From Nyssa sinensis (lineage: Eukaryota; Streptophyta; Magnoliopsida; Cornales; Nyssaceae): a stretch of DNA of 64,000 nucleotides. The DNA is taken from NCBI GenBank assembly GCA_008638375.1, contig CM018031.1, forward strand, positions 3,261,001-3,325,000. Reading direction: 5' to 3'. The notes under the pieces are model-generated. The model was not told the DNA's origin. It did not search any database and saw nothing but the letters and a program-made list of their open reading frames with translations. Shown here piece by piece: positions 45,500 through 58,281 of this stretch (position 1 is its first letter; the number at the start of each line of letters is the position of its first letter). The position numbers and the translations under genes were made by a program.

Positions 45500-45793
45500 T
45501 ATATTTTTATTTATTAAAAAGTGATGATTTCAATCGCGCGTCATTATTGGACAGTGAAACGACGTCGTAGGAATGAATTTTCAATTTTCAATCCCTTGCT
45601 ACTTACTAGGAATCACAACGCTGAATGGGCATTGCCAGATGCAAACAAAAAGAAATCTCTGTAGATCATACGGTTCTGTAATTCGCTATCAACAACCAAA
45701 CCTGTCGGTTTGTTTCTTTTTGAGGCCGGGTTTTTGTAGGGTTTTTCACTTTCTTTCTATAGAATCCTTTCAATACATAGAGAGAGAAAAGCA
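45500..45793 (+). promoter_or_regulatory. RNR2A promoter and 5' UTR region
   Basis: This is the unique sequence between the duplication breakpoint and the RNR2A ATG. It contains an inverted CCAAT box (ATTGG, about 45,546-45,550), a CGCGCG step near 45,535 and a perfect palindrome ACGACGTCGT (about 45,559-45,568). The last 80 bp are CT/GA-rich, like a 5' UTR. No canonical E2F site was found, although RNR genes are S-phase genes in plants. The TATA box is unclear. Confidence 0.4.
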
Positions 45794-48700
45794 ATGGGTT
45801 CTCTCAGAAATGGGGTAGAGAGTGGACGATACGAAGAAGAAGATAAAGAAGAAGAACCAATATTAGCGGAAAATTCTCTGAGGTTTTGTATGTTTCCTAT
45901 TAGATACCCGCAACTTTGGGAGATGTACAAGAAGGCGGAAGCCAGCTTCTGGACCGGTAATGCATATATATATATATTGTATATTGTATATACGTGTGTG
46001 TATATATATATATATACATATTTGTATATATTCTTGATTCTTGAAAATTTCTTTAATTTCTTTGCCTCAAATTTGATGATTCCGCTAAAGCTTTGCGTGT
46101 TTAAAGCGGGGTATGCATTTGCTCTCTCTATGTCATTGATGTTAATTTGAAAATTTGTTGCTTTATATGATTGCTATGCTCAATTGGGGATTGCTTTTGG
46201 AAAACTTGTTCTTTTTTGTTTTCTTTTTTATCACATCGTCAATATACGCGTTATATCTATTTATATTTGTCCAATTGATGCCACAATTTGCATTCTTCTT
46301 CTTCTTCTTCTTCTTTTTGATAGGTAAATCACACAAACCCCCTTTACGGAATTTGAACCCTCAACCTCCCATATGGGGAGGTGGAGGAGATACCAATCAA
46401 GATAGAGCTTGTTGGTCACAATTTGCACTCTTTTATTATATATGCTTGTGTTTTTACTTTTCTGGCATTAGAATTAGAAATGGGACAAAATTATTGTTAG
46501 ACAACGTTATCATTATTTTTTTAAAATCAAGCTTGTTTGAAGATGTTGGCACACTTTGATAGTTTGATTGTGATTATTATTTGAGTACCTTGGTTACTTT
46601 TGGGAGGGGTCTAGAAAATTGTTTCCCCACTGCTAGAGCTCTCTGAAGCTTCGAAGCTCATAGAGGGGGATTATATAAGATTGGGAAAGCAGTTTGTTTA
46701 CTTCTTTTCTCTTCAATGCAAAGAAAAAGAAAAAGAAAAGGTCTTTGTTGTTCTTTTAATAAGGCGTGGGTTCCATGGCCTGATAGACCAGTTTGAATTT
46801 ATATGTGATACAAAGAAAAGAGGGACACTTAATTGGACCCTGCAGCAGTGCCTACATTTTTTAACCATGAAACCATTCGGTTCTGCAGCTGTCAAGAGTG
46901 TGCGGGGCCAGTGGTGGACCTAGACTAAAGTGTTAGGGGGGGCAAAAACATAAAAAATAAAATTTTAAGTGCGTTTTTTTATAAAAATATGAAAAAAAAA
47001 CTTGGGGGGGGGGGGCAAATGTTAATTTTTTTTAAAAATTCTATAGAAAATAGGGGTAAAAAACTAATTATCAAAAATTTTGAGGGGGCCATAGCCCCCC
47101 ATTGAGTAGCTTTAGGACCGCCACTGTGTGGGGCAAAAAAAATATTAGGAACATTGTGGTAATTTCCTCTTGGGATGCATTCAATGGATGGGATGCATCA
47201 ACCCTTGAGAAGGTGGTTTAATCCAGTCTCCAAACAAACACCATCAAATCATTGGCATGAGTAGGCAGTGAGATTGTTAGGTTCTGCTGTCAGCAAGCAC
47301 CAATTTTTTGTAGAGACTGTTGGACCTTGTTTTTGGCACTGGGCGTGGAGGGTGTAAGCATGGTACTCAGAGCACTCCCCTGTTTATAAGATTGTCAAAA
47401 ATTTTACACCTTGGTTTTCTGCATAGGAGAGCCACTAGTGGAGGTGTTTGAATTATCACATGAAATGGCTTTATTCTGCATATTGTGTGACTGAGATATT
47501 CCCAGTTCAAACAAAGGTACAGTATGTGCTAGAAAGGGGGGCAAAAATAGATGATAGTGGCAATGGTGGTGAAGCCCAACTAGCAGTCTTTTGGTGAAAG
47601 GGTGCTTTTTGCTTTGTAGTGATCATCAGGGGGTGGTGATTATGATGGTGGTGTTGGTTGCACAATTCAGTGTTTTAAAAGCAAAAATATAAGATAAGGT
47701 GTTTGACCTTTTTGAAGGGAAAGCATAAGCTTCAAGGTGTTGAAGTGTAAACATTTTGGGACTTAAATTTCTTTATTAAAAAATATGAATAAATATTATT
47801 ATTAGTAAAAAAATGAATTTTTCTTTAATATTTTGAAACATGGGCAATCATTAAAATGTTGATTAATATTCCTCTCAAAAATACTAATTTGAAAGTATTT
47901 TGTATCAAAAGAACACACGGTACACCACTTTTCCTTATTCCTTCCCTTTTTCTTGTACTTGTTAGGGAAGAAAAAAAACTATTATCATATGGACCTCATA
48001 GAAGAACATAACTCATCTATGTAAAGGCCTCCTTTTAATAATTTGTTAAGGTTTCAATTAAAGTGATCAAACATTATTGTTGATTATGAATTACTTTTGA
48101 TCAAGGGGTCAGGGTTTCCTTATTCTTTTGTGTTAATCTTTCAGGGTTTATACATTTTTATTTTTATATTTTTTGAAACCTTCAAAGTTAGATAAGCATT
48201 TTGGAAGCACAAAATATATTCGAAGCGTTGCTTTTGAATGCTTTGAGCTTGAAGTGTATGTTTACCAAGACATTGGTTTTTTTTTTTTCTATTAAAAAGA
48301 AAAACTTCAAGGCGTTTTGTGGATGCCTTGCTTCAAGCCGAGTCTCAATAAAATCTTTTAAAACACTCTGTGGTCATTGGTAATGATGTGGTAGGCTTTT
48401 TGTTTTGATAGGTAATGAGAATGGTAGCTTGATGAGTAAAAATAAAATAATTCATTCCATTGATTTTTTCAAGGCTTTGATTTTGAATGAGAACATTTAT
48501 GGATGTTGGCAAATGTTATGTATTTTTCCTTTTGACCTCTTATATTGACCTTTTTTTATATTTTCTATTTATTAAGTTGAATTTACCCAGTGCCCCTGAT
48601 TTTATTTATCTATCTTTGATTTTCCTCTTTGCAATTCTTTTTTCTAATACATTCTATTATTTTTGGCATAAATTATCCTATTAATTTGTTACTGTGCTCT

Positions 48701-51700
48701 CAGCTGAGGAGGTTGATCTCTCCCAGGATATGCAGCAGTGGGACACTTTGTCAGATTCTGAGAAACACTTTATAAGCCATGTGCTGGCTTTTTTTGCTGC
48801 ATCTGATGGGATCGTTTTGGAGAATTTGGCTGCAAGATTTCTCAATGATGTTCAAATTCCAGAAGTAAATTTCTTGACAATGCTCTGTTTATGAAACTTT
48901 CAAACATAAGTATGGGTCTTTAGATGTAGTTTCAATTGTGTTGCTCTATGTCACCTTTCATGATATGTTCCGTTGCTACCTCATAATTCATATCTTTCTG
49001 CAATTTAGAGCATGGCATGCTACATCTTACCAATTCTGACTTGATAATGGGTATTTATGGTGGGCAGTTCATGATTGATAGCCAGATGCAGAATACAATA
49101 AAGTTTGAACTAGCAACTCTTGAAAATGATTGTGGGTAAGACATGAAATAAACTAAGATTGTATTATGATAAATAATTTTAATGAAATTTTAACTTTGTT
49201 GATAAGAGTATTTACCATTCAGTATTTTAAAGAGACTTTTATTCCTTTGTGGCAAAGTTATCGCAAATTATGAGTGTAATAAAAGGCATTTGATATCACC
49301 ATAGAAGTGCGGCTACTTTTAGTTGTACACAATAGCAAATTCTGAATAAAAAAATTATGGAAGTAGTGACACTGCAATTCATATATGATTTTGAGCCCTT
49401 TTTTTTAATTTCTTTCCCAGAGGTTGGTATTGTAATAATAGACCTGCGCATTTATTGACAAAGTTTTCATAGCTTATTAGAGTAACAAAGATTTGCACCT
49501 GATTGTAAAGATGAAAATTTTTCAGAAAAATATGGTTGATGAACAATATATTGATTCCTAATGACCGGCCCTTGTTTGATTCTAAAGATGCCTATATAAC
49601 ATTGGTTTCCATTCATTGTGACTTTGTTTCAATTGCCAGCTTTGTCATCTAATGACCTAACCTCTGGTCTATTATATTGAAGAATTGACATCAGTTTTCA
49701 ATTCCTATAGAAAATTTTTATAGTTCAGAGTTTGCTAGTAATTGACATTGACATCAATTCTCTTTTAGGTGTGGGTTCATTAGTAGAACATGAGCTGCAG
49801 TGAGAGAGAATTCCAAAACAGGAGAACAAATTTTAGGATTCCAAGACAAAGGGAGGAAGATCTGGCTAGATGGAACAAATATTACTTGCCAATATATTGG
49901 ATTTCTTTAAATTTTTATTGGAAATATGCAGGTAGACCTGGTAGAGTGCAATTTATAGGTGGCAATAGAATTGGAATGACCGGATGAGTCCTCCTCTCTA
50001 GTTTGTATATATCTTAGATATAGATGTGAGAAAAGATATCGTTCCCTCGAATGTGTATGGTATTCATCTTTTTGGTCCTATTAGTCATTGTGGATGTCTG
50101 TTTTTAATTTGGCACATACTTTCATTGAAGCTGACTCTCATTGATCCCTCTTGTTCTTTCTAGGCTCGGGCATTTTATGGATTTCAAATTGCAATGGAGA
50201 ACATACATTCTGGTACAGCTTTGTAAGACGACGTGATTTAGTCTACCATGCGTGCTTGAGCTACCTGATTGTGGATATTTTCTGCCTCCTTTTCTTAGAG
50301 ATGTACAGCTTGCTTTTGGAAACATACATCAAGGACTCAAAAGAGAAACATAGATTGTTCAATGCAATTGAGAACATTCCTTGTGTTGCTCAAAAGGCCA
50401 AGTGGGCTTTGAATTGGATTCGAAGGTATTAACAAATTCTTGTTCTACACCTATTCAATTCTGCATAATGATTCTGTCAAAAAATAGTCTGCAAATCAAT
50501 ATTATTTATTCATATCAGAGTAATGCTTGACAATGATTTATAGGAGTAATAGGAAAACCAAATTGTACTTGAGAAATTAAAAGGTGTAAGGTACATTTGG
50601 GTGTTTTATCTGCACAATATATTTTAATTATAGTAACTGTTGCTTACATGTTATCTTGAGTTTTGTTGATGTGAGAATTCTTATAACGTATTTGTTGCAA
50701 TAAGCATTTTGTGTGTGTAAGCGCGGTTGTGCTCCCCCGAGAGGGGTTTGGCAAGATCTTTACCAAACAGTAAAATATGACAAAAGCAAGAGAATTAGAA
50801 ATCTTTCAGTTTATTTCTAAGGTGTGGGTCCCTTTTTCAGAACACACATGAAACATTATACTGATTCCTTTTGTACAGGAAGCGTGTGGATGGGGTAAAG
50901 AAATTTCTAAATTTTTTATTAAATTTTAGACATTTACCGGCTTCTTTTGCATTTTCTAGCGTATTAGTTTAAAACTTTAACTGTTACTTAACAAATCAAG
51001 TGTTTTTTTTTTTTTTAACCGGTTAACAAATCAAGTGTATCTGCTTCTACTGCATTCTCTGCCTTGAAGCTACGTTTTGCATGTAAGAGATTTAGATCTG
51101 GCAAATACTAATAATGTAGAACCTCCGCTTTTATCTTTCTTGGAGCACAATAATCTTGGTAGTTTGTTGATAGTAACTCTATGCTATTTCTAAAAAATTG
51201 GAGTGGCTTCCGGTTAATTTTTTTGGATGTCACTTTCCATCATTATCCTTTTGCCTTTTTCATCTAATGTGGTACAACTGCTTCAAATTTCTAGCTTACA
51301 TATACTAACAGTATTGATCATTTTTTGCTTGTTACCGATCATAAATAAAAAAAAAAAAATCATTATTTGCTTGTTCTTATTTTACATCAAAGCAGATGGA
51401 TTCAATATATTGGTTCCTTGCATACTTTATAATTGTGATGGTTTAGCTGCATTTTTCTAGTTTGAATGTAGTACAATTGATGCAACTCCTCAACAAATCC
51501 TTATTGTGCAATCTCCATATGCAGCTCCACTTCATTTGCAGAAAGACTTGCCGCCTTTGCATGTGTTGAAGGAATATTTTTCTCAGGAAGGTTCTGTTAT
51601 TTCACAGTGTTTTCTATGTTCGTCAGTGTGGATGGTTTTATATGTCATGCTTGTTTGTAAAAAGATTTACATCATACATAACAGTTCTCTTTTTCTTTCA

Positions 51701-52849
51701 GTTTCTGTGCCATTTTTTGGCTAAAAAAGAGGGGAATGATGCCAGGCTTGACATTCTCAAATGAGCTTATTTCTAGAGATGAGGGTCTGCATTGTGACTT
51801 TGCTTGCCTTCTATACAGGTGGTTTTACTTTATTGTTGTTGCTGCTATCATGGCTTATATAGTTGATGCTTGACTGGAAATAAAGTCAGAGCTTTATTGG
51901 ATGCTGCTAATATTCCATTTTTGGCTGAAAATGTATTTTTTCCCTTCAAAAAGAGATTTTGTTTTTGTTTTTTTGTGTGTGTGTGTGTTTTTTTTTTTTG
52001 GGGGGGGGGGGGGTAGCTGTTGGAAGAATTTAATTATTGTCATTCTACAGTTTATTACGAAAGCAACTACCGTGGCAAAAAGTTCATCACATTGTGCACC
52101 AAGCTGTCGAAATTGAGACCGAGTTTGTTTGTGAAGCCCTCCCATGTGCATTGATTGGCATGAACTCAACACTCATGAGCCAATATATAAAGTTTGTCGC
52201 TGACCATCTTTTGGTATGGTGATTGTTATCTTTTGATCTATAAGGGATTACATTGGTGGTTTTGATGGGTGAACTGTCTATGTTTTTTCCTTTTCAGGTT
52301 GCCTTAGGATACCAGAAGAAGTACAATGTAGAAAATCCCTTTGATTGGATGGAATTCATATCCTTGCAGTGAGTATCGATGAAAAAAGGCCTTAGTTTTG
52401 TTTTGGCTTTTTTTTTTTTAATCTTAATTTAGCGTTTGGGCTTAAAATGTACATCAATATATTTAGCATATAAAGTGGAACATTTTCTCAAGCCTTAGAC
52501 CCAAAGCATGAACCTTTAATGGTTGAACGTCTTGAATGAAACTTAGACCTGAAGCATAGGCCTTCTAGTTCTTCAATTATGACATAAGGGCCTGGTGCAA
52601 GTAATCAGTACCCAGCAGTGGATGATTGCCTGACAATATTATTTTTTTTGATAGGTAAATTACACACACACACACACACCTATTTTGCCCCTTAAGGAGA
52701 CTTGAATCTAATTCGTTTTTGTTTGATTGAGCAGAGGAAAAGCCAACTTCTTTGAGAGAAGGGTGGGTGATTATCAGAAGGCTTCTGTGATGTCAAACCT
52801 AAAAGATGGTTCTAAAAATTTTGTCTTTAAACTGGACGAGGACTTCTAG
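45794..52849 (+). CDS. RNR2A: Ribonucleoside-diphosphate reductase small subunit (R2), RNR2A type, 9 exons, 343 aa
   Basis: Exons: 45794-45956, 48704-48864, 50164-50212, 50299-50425, 51525-51590, 51702-51818, 52051-52213, 52298-52368, 52735-52849. They total 1,032 nt, in frame, all GT/AG. With the large subunit R1 it reduces ribonucleoside diphosphates to deoxy forms for DNA synthesis and repair. All class Ia R2 residues are visible: iron ligands Asp89 (AASDGI), Glu120 and His123 (MENIHSEMY), Glu182 (CVEGIFF), Glu216 and His219 (RDEGLH), and the radical Tyr127. The C-terminal tail VFKLDEDF fits the R1-docking end. The N-terminus MGSLRNG with an acidic stretch resembles Arabidopsis RNR2A (341 aa) more than TSO2. 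The 2.7-kb intron 1 carries a SINE-like element and a hAT MITE. The gene is intact. Confidence 0.96.
46285..46425 (-). mobile_element. tRNA-derived SINE-like element in RNR2A intron 1
   Basis: The minus strand has TTGATTGGTATCTCC (A-box-like), then GGTTCAAATTCC (a good B box), and ends GTGATTTACCTATCAAAAAG followed by an AAG/A-rich tail. A shorter related tail (TTTTTTTGATAGGTAAATTA on plus) occurs at about 52,645-52,665 in intron 8. Family name not assigned. Confidence 0.6.
46909..47126. mobile_element. hAT-like MITE (218 bp) with 8-bp target-site duplication, in RNR2A intron 1
   Basis: Termini CAGTGGTGGACCTA and (reverse complement of the right end) CAGTGGCGGTCCTA form a 14-bp inverted repeat with two mismatches. 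Flanks are TGCGGGGC (46,901-46,908) and TGTGGGGC (47,127-47,134), an 8-bp duplication with one mismatch, as expected for hAT elements. There is no coding capacity. The interior has G-runs next to AT-rich sequence and GGGGGGCTATGGCCCCC-like arms. Confidence 0.85.
52640..52712. repeat. SINE-like tail plus (AC)n in RNR2A intron 8
   Basis: TTTTTTTGATAGGTAAATTA is followed by about 9 AC units and a short segment resembling the SINE-like element of intron 1. It is a truncated copy ending just before the final exon. Confidence 0.5.
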
Positions 52850-54180
52850 TCATCAAGTTGGTTTTGGCTTCCCAAAAGTATCCTGAAACAGGGCATCCGA
52901 ATTTTGTCACTATTCTTAATGGTAATATTTTTGTGTTAAGAGTAAGTGTCATTTCACTCTCAATGCAATGGAATCAAATTCATTGTCTCAATTGTCCATC
53001 CACGAAAACAAAACGCTGATTGTCTAAATTAAATTTTATTAGATGTTAACATCATGCCGTCCTTGATATTATATTAAAATATTGTTGGGTGTGCCGTTGT
53101 TTCTTGTTAGTGACTTTTTAACGTTTGTCGTGTAATTGGAAAGGCATGAATTTTCATTATAATTGATCCTCTTGAGGTGGAATGGTTCTATCATCGCTTT
53201 GTTTGCACTCCACATCCACTTGCATATGCTTTTTTTTTTTTATCCATTACATGATTTGATATTTCTGTCAATAAAATATCAACACGAGCATAGAGTTTTT
53301 GTTTCATACTATTAACCTGTGTTGCCTGTATAAATGTGATTCAAGTTTTCTTTTCCATATTAATGTTTTTATGGCTTACCAGAAGAAGGGGGAAAATTTT
53401 TTAATCCTCTGATTGGTTGCAGAGAAAATGGTGGGTGGAGTATGAGCTGTAAGATTCAAGATTTTCTTCTTTTCTTTTCCTCTGTTGGTGTAACCTTTGG
53501 GGGCATTAAATTATGGACATTTAGGGTGAAGTTTCAATCACGAAAACAGAAAGCTTAACCCAAAAAAGAAGTGTCAATGGATTATTTCTTTGCCATGACC
53601 GTTAAAAATCTTTTTACGTACGGTTTTCTAACTATATTTCTAGAATACGAATTTTTCTTTTCTTTCTTTCTCTCTTTCTCTTTCTCTTTCTTTTTTCAAT
53701 GGTAAAAAGAAGATTCCATGGCGAAGAAAATATCTCGAAAATAAGTTGAAAGGGCAACTTCATTGCCCGTTACATGTCGTTTTCCACATATCGTGTCAGT
53801 GAATTGGACTGTTCTGTGATTTACCCGAAGAAAAAGAAAAACGACTTGATTGTTTTGTACTTTTGTGTGGAACATTTTTTTTTTAATGAATTGAAAGTCT
53901 CTTTGTTTCAAATAAAATGAAGAGAATCAACTTCTCTCACATATGCTTGGCTCTAAAACGAAAAAAAGTTCAGTGACAAAATTAATATCTAAAATTTTTA
54001 GGTATATCAAAATTTGACACTTTGACGTGTTTTTATGTTAGGAAAATGAGATGACATTACTTAATTTATATGTATGTATTTTATAATTATACATATTAAA
54101 ATTTGGACATATGTTTTATATTATGCCGATAAGATGATATCACTGATTTCATATGTCAAATTTTCACTTGTATGATTATA
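52850..54180. other. RNR2A 3' flank, no further gene
   Basis: The 3' UTR probably ends within the first few hundred bases, but no clear poly(A) signal was chosen. The rest is intergenic with a CT-rich stretch at 53,655-53,695. No protein similarity seen. Confidence 0.5.
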
Positions 54181-54181
54181 A

Positions 54182-55385
54182 AGGTTCTGTTTAGTTATAA
54201 ATCTGAAAACAAATTTTTTGAAAATCATATTTGAAAACCTGTTTGTTTAGTCATGTTCTAAACTAAAATTCCGAACATTATTTTAAAAGCATTCTGAATA
54301 TCTTTTGCATCTCACTTTTTATTTTTAAAAATAATTTAACTACTTTTTACATAACATTTTTAAAACTTTAAAGTAATTATTAAATTGCTTTGTGATCCTT
54401 AAAAAATATGAAATGATAAAAATAATAATATTTCTATTTAAGTATTAATTGAAAAAAAAATGATTACATGTCATTTATTTATGGTTGGTTAGAATTGATG
54501 ACGTTTTATCCATATTTTTTTGGTTATTTATATCTATATTTTGTTGATAATATCTCAAATAAGTAAAACCAAATAAAAATAATAATTAATAGATAGATTA
54601 TAATTTTTTCCCATTTTTGAAAATATCTATTCAAAAATGTTCCTAAAAGACAGCTTTAAAGAAGAATTGAATACTTTTTAAAAAATTGTTTTCTGTTTTT
54701 AAAAAATAAAAAAACTAACATAAATTCCTTTGGAAAGGAATTTTCAGAAATAAAAATAAAAAAATCTGATAATAGCCTCTTTTTAAGAAATAACTAACAG
54801 TACTTTTAATTTTAAAATTTTAAATTCATTAAAAAATGAAATTACTAGATAACGCACATGTATTTTTAATTTTTTTTGTTGTTGAAACCACAAAAATTAA
54901 AAATAAAAACAAATCTAAGTGCACAAGTTTTACAAGAACGCTATCATTTTCATTTTTAAGAACAAAAATACAAAAAAAAAAAATCTCTCTCTCTCTTCAA
55001 AAATAGGAAACATAAAAATATTAACATAAAATATTTTGGAAAGGAATTTAAAAAAATAAATAAATTCTAATAATTATAGTATCTCTTTCCGAAGCCATTA
55101 ACAGTAATTTTACTTTTTTAAAATTTAAAAATAAAAAGTTATCTTAAAAAATATGAAATCAAATTTCAGATCAAAATGTATTTTCATAATTTTGTTATCA
55201 GAAACTTAAATTCAAATATTATATCCAAACGCATTTTCACAGTTTTTAACTCAAAAACTGAATTCTGATTAGCATAACCAAACGCATTTTCGCAGTTTTT
55301 AAAAAATCAATTACAAAATTCTGAAACATATTTCAAAAACATTTTTTAAAAAATCATATTTGAATCACTATCCAGACACAGCCAA
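54182..55385. mobile_element. Putative non-autonomous DNA element, AT-rich interior
   Basis: The left end (TTCTGTTTAGTTATAAATCT) and the reverse complement of the right end (GGCTGTGTCTGGATAGTGAT) are weakly alike, and 'AAAATCATATTTGAA' lies near both ends. The interior has repeated 'cattttcgcagttttta' words near 55,230-55,300. This wording is common in plant MITE or Mutator-like families. No target-site duplication was confirmed. Confidence 0.35.
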
Positions 55386-55833
55386 AATTTTTCAGTTTTA
55401 AGATATTACTACAGTGCTCAGCTTATTTTTTTTAGTCTTAGTATCTACACAAGTGACAGGACATTGTATCTGGTGGTACAAACAAATGAATGTCTTTCGT
55501 GTGTTAAAAAGTTATAATCAAGGACTTTAATTATATAATACCAAACATAGCTCTAAAGATGCTTCTTTAAAAACTTTAATAAATGCACAAGGAGTAAAAG
55601 GGGATAAAAATGAGGAATTAATTTTCTTTTCATTGAATAGATTTTCACATATTTTTTAAGTTTCAATTATGTTTGCTTGCCTTGTTAGTTTTGGTTTAGG
55701 TGGTATGGCACCTCAAGTGCCATTTGGTGGATAAAATATAGTACACTGATGTTTCTGTCTTAACATCCTAAACAAAAGGTGACAGTTATTATTAATATAT
55801 ATATATATATTTGTTTTTGGTTGTGTGTATATA

Positions 55834-55955
55834 TACACACACACACACAACAACTAAGGAAAATACATATAGTTTATTATCTCTCACATGTAATATACAC
55901 ACACACACAACAACTAAGGAAAATACATGTAGTTTATTATCTCTCACATGTAATA
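55834..55955. repeat. 60-bp tandem duplication
   Basis: (AC)n plus AACAACTAAGGAAAATACAT and AGTTTATTATCTCTCACATG repeats with an exact 60-bp period (for example 55,849 and 55,909). The units differ at only a few positions. Confidence 0.9.
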
Positions 55956-57284
55956 TATTATCTCTGTCCTCAAGTTTTCTAACCTTCGCCATCTCATTGT
56001 ACTACCTTCAAGTCTTACCAATACAAGATATTTCTCTTGTGGGTAGTTATATTTTCATGTAGATGACCAAACCTTTTCACCTAATTCAATTTTTTAAAGA
56101 ATATATCAACATTTATTAAAACCCAATTTTTAATTACCCTTGGTTATGATTACAATTTATAACTATAATGAGTCTTCCCTTATCTGAATTCTATATATTA
56201 ATTTTTGTTGCTTTGAATCATGACATGCTTTACCACTTTCCCATTTTACAGCTTAGAAAAGCAACAAAAGAGATATGAGAAACAAACATTTATTATTATT
56301 ATTGTCAAATTAGTATTTGTTTTTTAAAAAAATAAATAGTATTGACATATACAACATCAGTTTTTTTTTTGGGTAAAAGTTATTGTTGTTTTGACAAATG
56401 CAACAATCACTATTATACTGTTTTGAATCTTTCAACCATGTAATTTTAGTTAAGTTAAAAGGACAGTCACAAAATACAAATCTACATGAGGCTATAGGAG
56501 TTAAGGGTCTTGTCTCACAAAGTCTTGAAAAACTATTTTTTTTTAAATTTTATTATGTTGATAATATTTTCTTTTATAAAAAGTAGGAGTCACCCACTCT
56601 TCATATTTTCTTATTTATTTTCGTCTATACATATAATTCTTGAATTCGTCATTACTAATTGCTATGCTTGAATAAAAAAATTAGGTTAAATTACACAAAC
56701 ACATTTGGTAGTTTTAATCGTTTTCGGTTGATTTTTGTCATTTGAAAGTCGATAGAAACACTTTTTAATATGTCAAAATTTAAATTCAACTAACAAATAA
56801 AAGACGGTATTTATTGACTTTTAAACTATAAGAATTAAGTAAAAAAAAAGTTGTGAATTATAAGAGTCGTCGTGTAATTTTTTTTATTTTAAAAATAAGG
56901 GTAGAAATTTTTAATATAAAAAAATAAAAAAATAAATTATGGGAGTTGAAAACCATATACATATTGGAGGACTTAAAAGGATAATGATGGTCCCATTATT
57001 TCATTGTCATCTGAGGACTTAAGCTCTTCAGTTAGCCCACTAGTGCTTACCAACCAAGATGTAATCATGCATGTACAGTCTAAAGTTAAGAGGGATAAAG
57101 CTGCCTTACAAACCATACATGAAAAGTAGAGATAACAGAGCACTGCATTTCCATACCTAAAGCAATACCATGCCCAACCCATGACCAACTCTGATAGCGA
57201 CATCAGCCACCATCCTGTCATCGTCTCTACCTACCTCTAACCACTATAATTTTCTATTATTTTATCCCTTATCTTATTTGAAGA

Positions 57285-57288
57285 ACTA

Positions 57289-57328
<40 letters not shown>
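57285..57328. repeat. Compound (AT)n(AG)n microsatellite
   Basis: About 9 AT units are followed by about 12 AG units. Confidence 0.85.
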
Positions 57329-57354
57329 TTGGGTGAAATTCGACGTTGGGTCAC

Positions 57355-58075
57355 TGCCCTCAATGCACCACGATCCCAATTGATTTATATTATTGATAAA
57401 TCCATCAGACCCTTTATTCTACAAATGAAAAGTCAGGTTGTTAGATCCAATTTACACCTGTAATCAAACACACACACACATGCTTGTGTATGTCAAGAGT
57501 GCTTCACTTACCAAATTTTTTTTATTATCAAAAGTTTTCTCTCAAACGATGTCATAATTAATACATTATGAAAATCAAATTAAATGAGCAATGTGCAATT
57601 ATGCATGATTATTAATACACTATGCACATCAAATTAAATGAGTGGTTGAGAAATACTTTTGATATACATTATATTTTCGTATGTGTATATATATATAAAA
57701 AAAAATTGGATAGAATACAATATTGATTACGATTTTTAATGCACAATAAACTCCATTCTTAAAAAGTCGTTTAGCGTAAAAAGGTTTTGGAGAATTTTAT
57801 CAAAAGTCTTTACTTCGAGTTTTGAGATCAATCTTTTAGATATTAATACAACGTGTTAGCAACATAAATTTAAATTCTTAAATTGCTGGATGAATTGCAA
57901 ATCACAAAAAAATAAAAAATAAAAAAAATCTCACTTAAAGTAAAGTTTTAGGGGAGATTCTTTGAGATTTGGCCTTAAATTAAATGCACAATGATCCCAA
58001 ATGATATAATTATTGATAAATAAACCAGACCCTTCAATCAACAATGGAAAGTCAGGCTGTTAGATCCTATTCATA
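57355..58075. repeat. Pair of diverged direct repeats (about 100 bp, starts about 610 bp apart)
   Basis: At 57,360-57,455 and 57,970-58,068 the same phrases occur in order: 'aatgcac.a.gatccca', 'ttattgataaat', 'cagacccttcaat-like' and 'gaaagtcagg.tgttagatcc'. Both are followed by ACACACAC. Between them a 'aatacatta..aaaatcaaattaaatgag' unit is itself repeated (57,560 and 57,615). Could be very old LTR-like or nested repeats. Confidence 0.6.
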
Positions 58076-58239
58076 CGGTATTCGTCAGTTGGAAATGGCT
58101 TTTGGTTGCACCTCACAATTCCCAAGTGCCCTCCCAGAAGCCAGAGGACTAACGATCGAGTCAACTGACAATTCTGCCCTCCCATTCCCACCTGAATCCG
58201 AACAAAATTTCTACTTCTATGCGCCAACAAAACAGTAAA

Positions 58240-58241
58240 TT

Positions 58242-58280
<39 letters not shown>

Positions 58281-58281
58281 T
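58240..58281. repeat. Compound (AC)n(AT)n microsatellite
   Basis: About 10 AC units then about 10 AT units. Confidence 0.85.

Larger units (their letters stand above)
32125..45500. repeat. Segmental tandem duplication, copy 2 (contains DLH C and the copia element)
   Basis: Same block order as copy 1. Without the copia element it is about 6.4 kb. It lacks the solo LTR, and copy 1 lacks the copia element. The right breakpoint lies about 300 bp upstream of the RNR2A start codon, so the duplication reached the edge of the RNR2A promoter. Confidence 0.9.
55386..57340. other. Intergenic, no gene recognised
   Basis: AT-rich, with one 60-bp tandem repeat (separate entry) and an (AT)n(AG)n tract near 57,290. 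Short open frames have no family resemblance. Confidence 0.55.

Noticed and set aside
24545..45500. Whole 21-kb DLH region as one novel gene cluster or mobile cassette
   Set aside because: It is an ordinary tandem gene expansion. There is no shared boundary repeat, integrase or non-DLH cargo beyond retroelements.
45500..45793. E2F site in the RNR2A promoter
   Set aside because: Only CGCGCG and ATTGCC-like fragments are present; none fits the TTTSSCGS-type consensus.
46155..46923. Open frames in RNR2A intron 1
   Set aside because: They are intron sequence crossed by a SINE-like element, with no match to RNR2 or any other family.
55834..55955. CRISPR-like repeat array
   Set aside because: Only two adjoining 60-bp copies with no spacers, in a plant nuclear genome.
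58044..58238. 64-residue open frame beginning MESQAVRSYSYGIRQ
   Set aside because: No family resemblance. It starts inside one of the diverged direct repeats and ends in a microsatellite, and no splice context was found.
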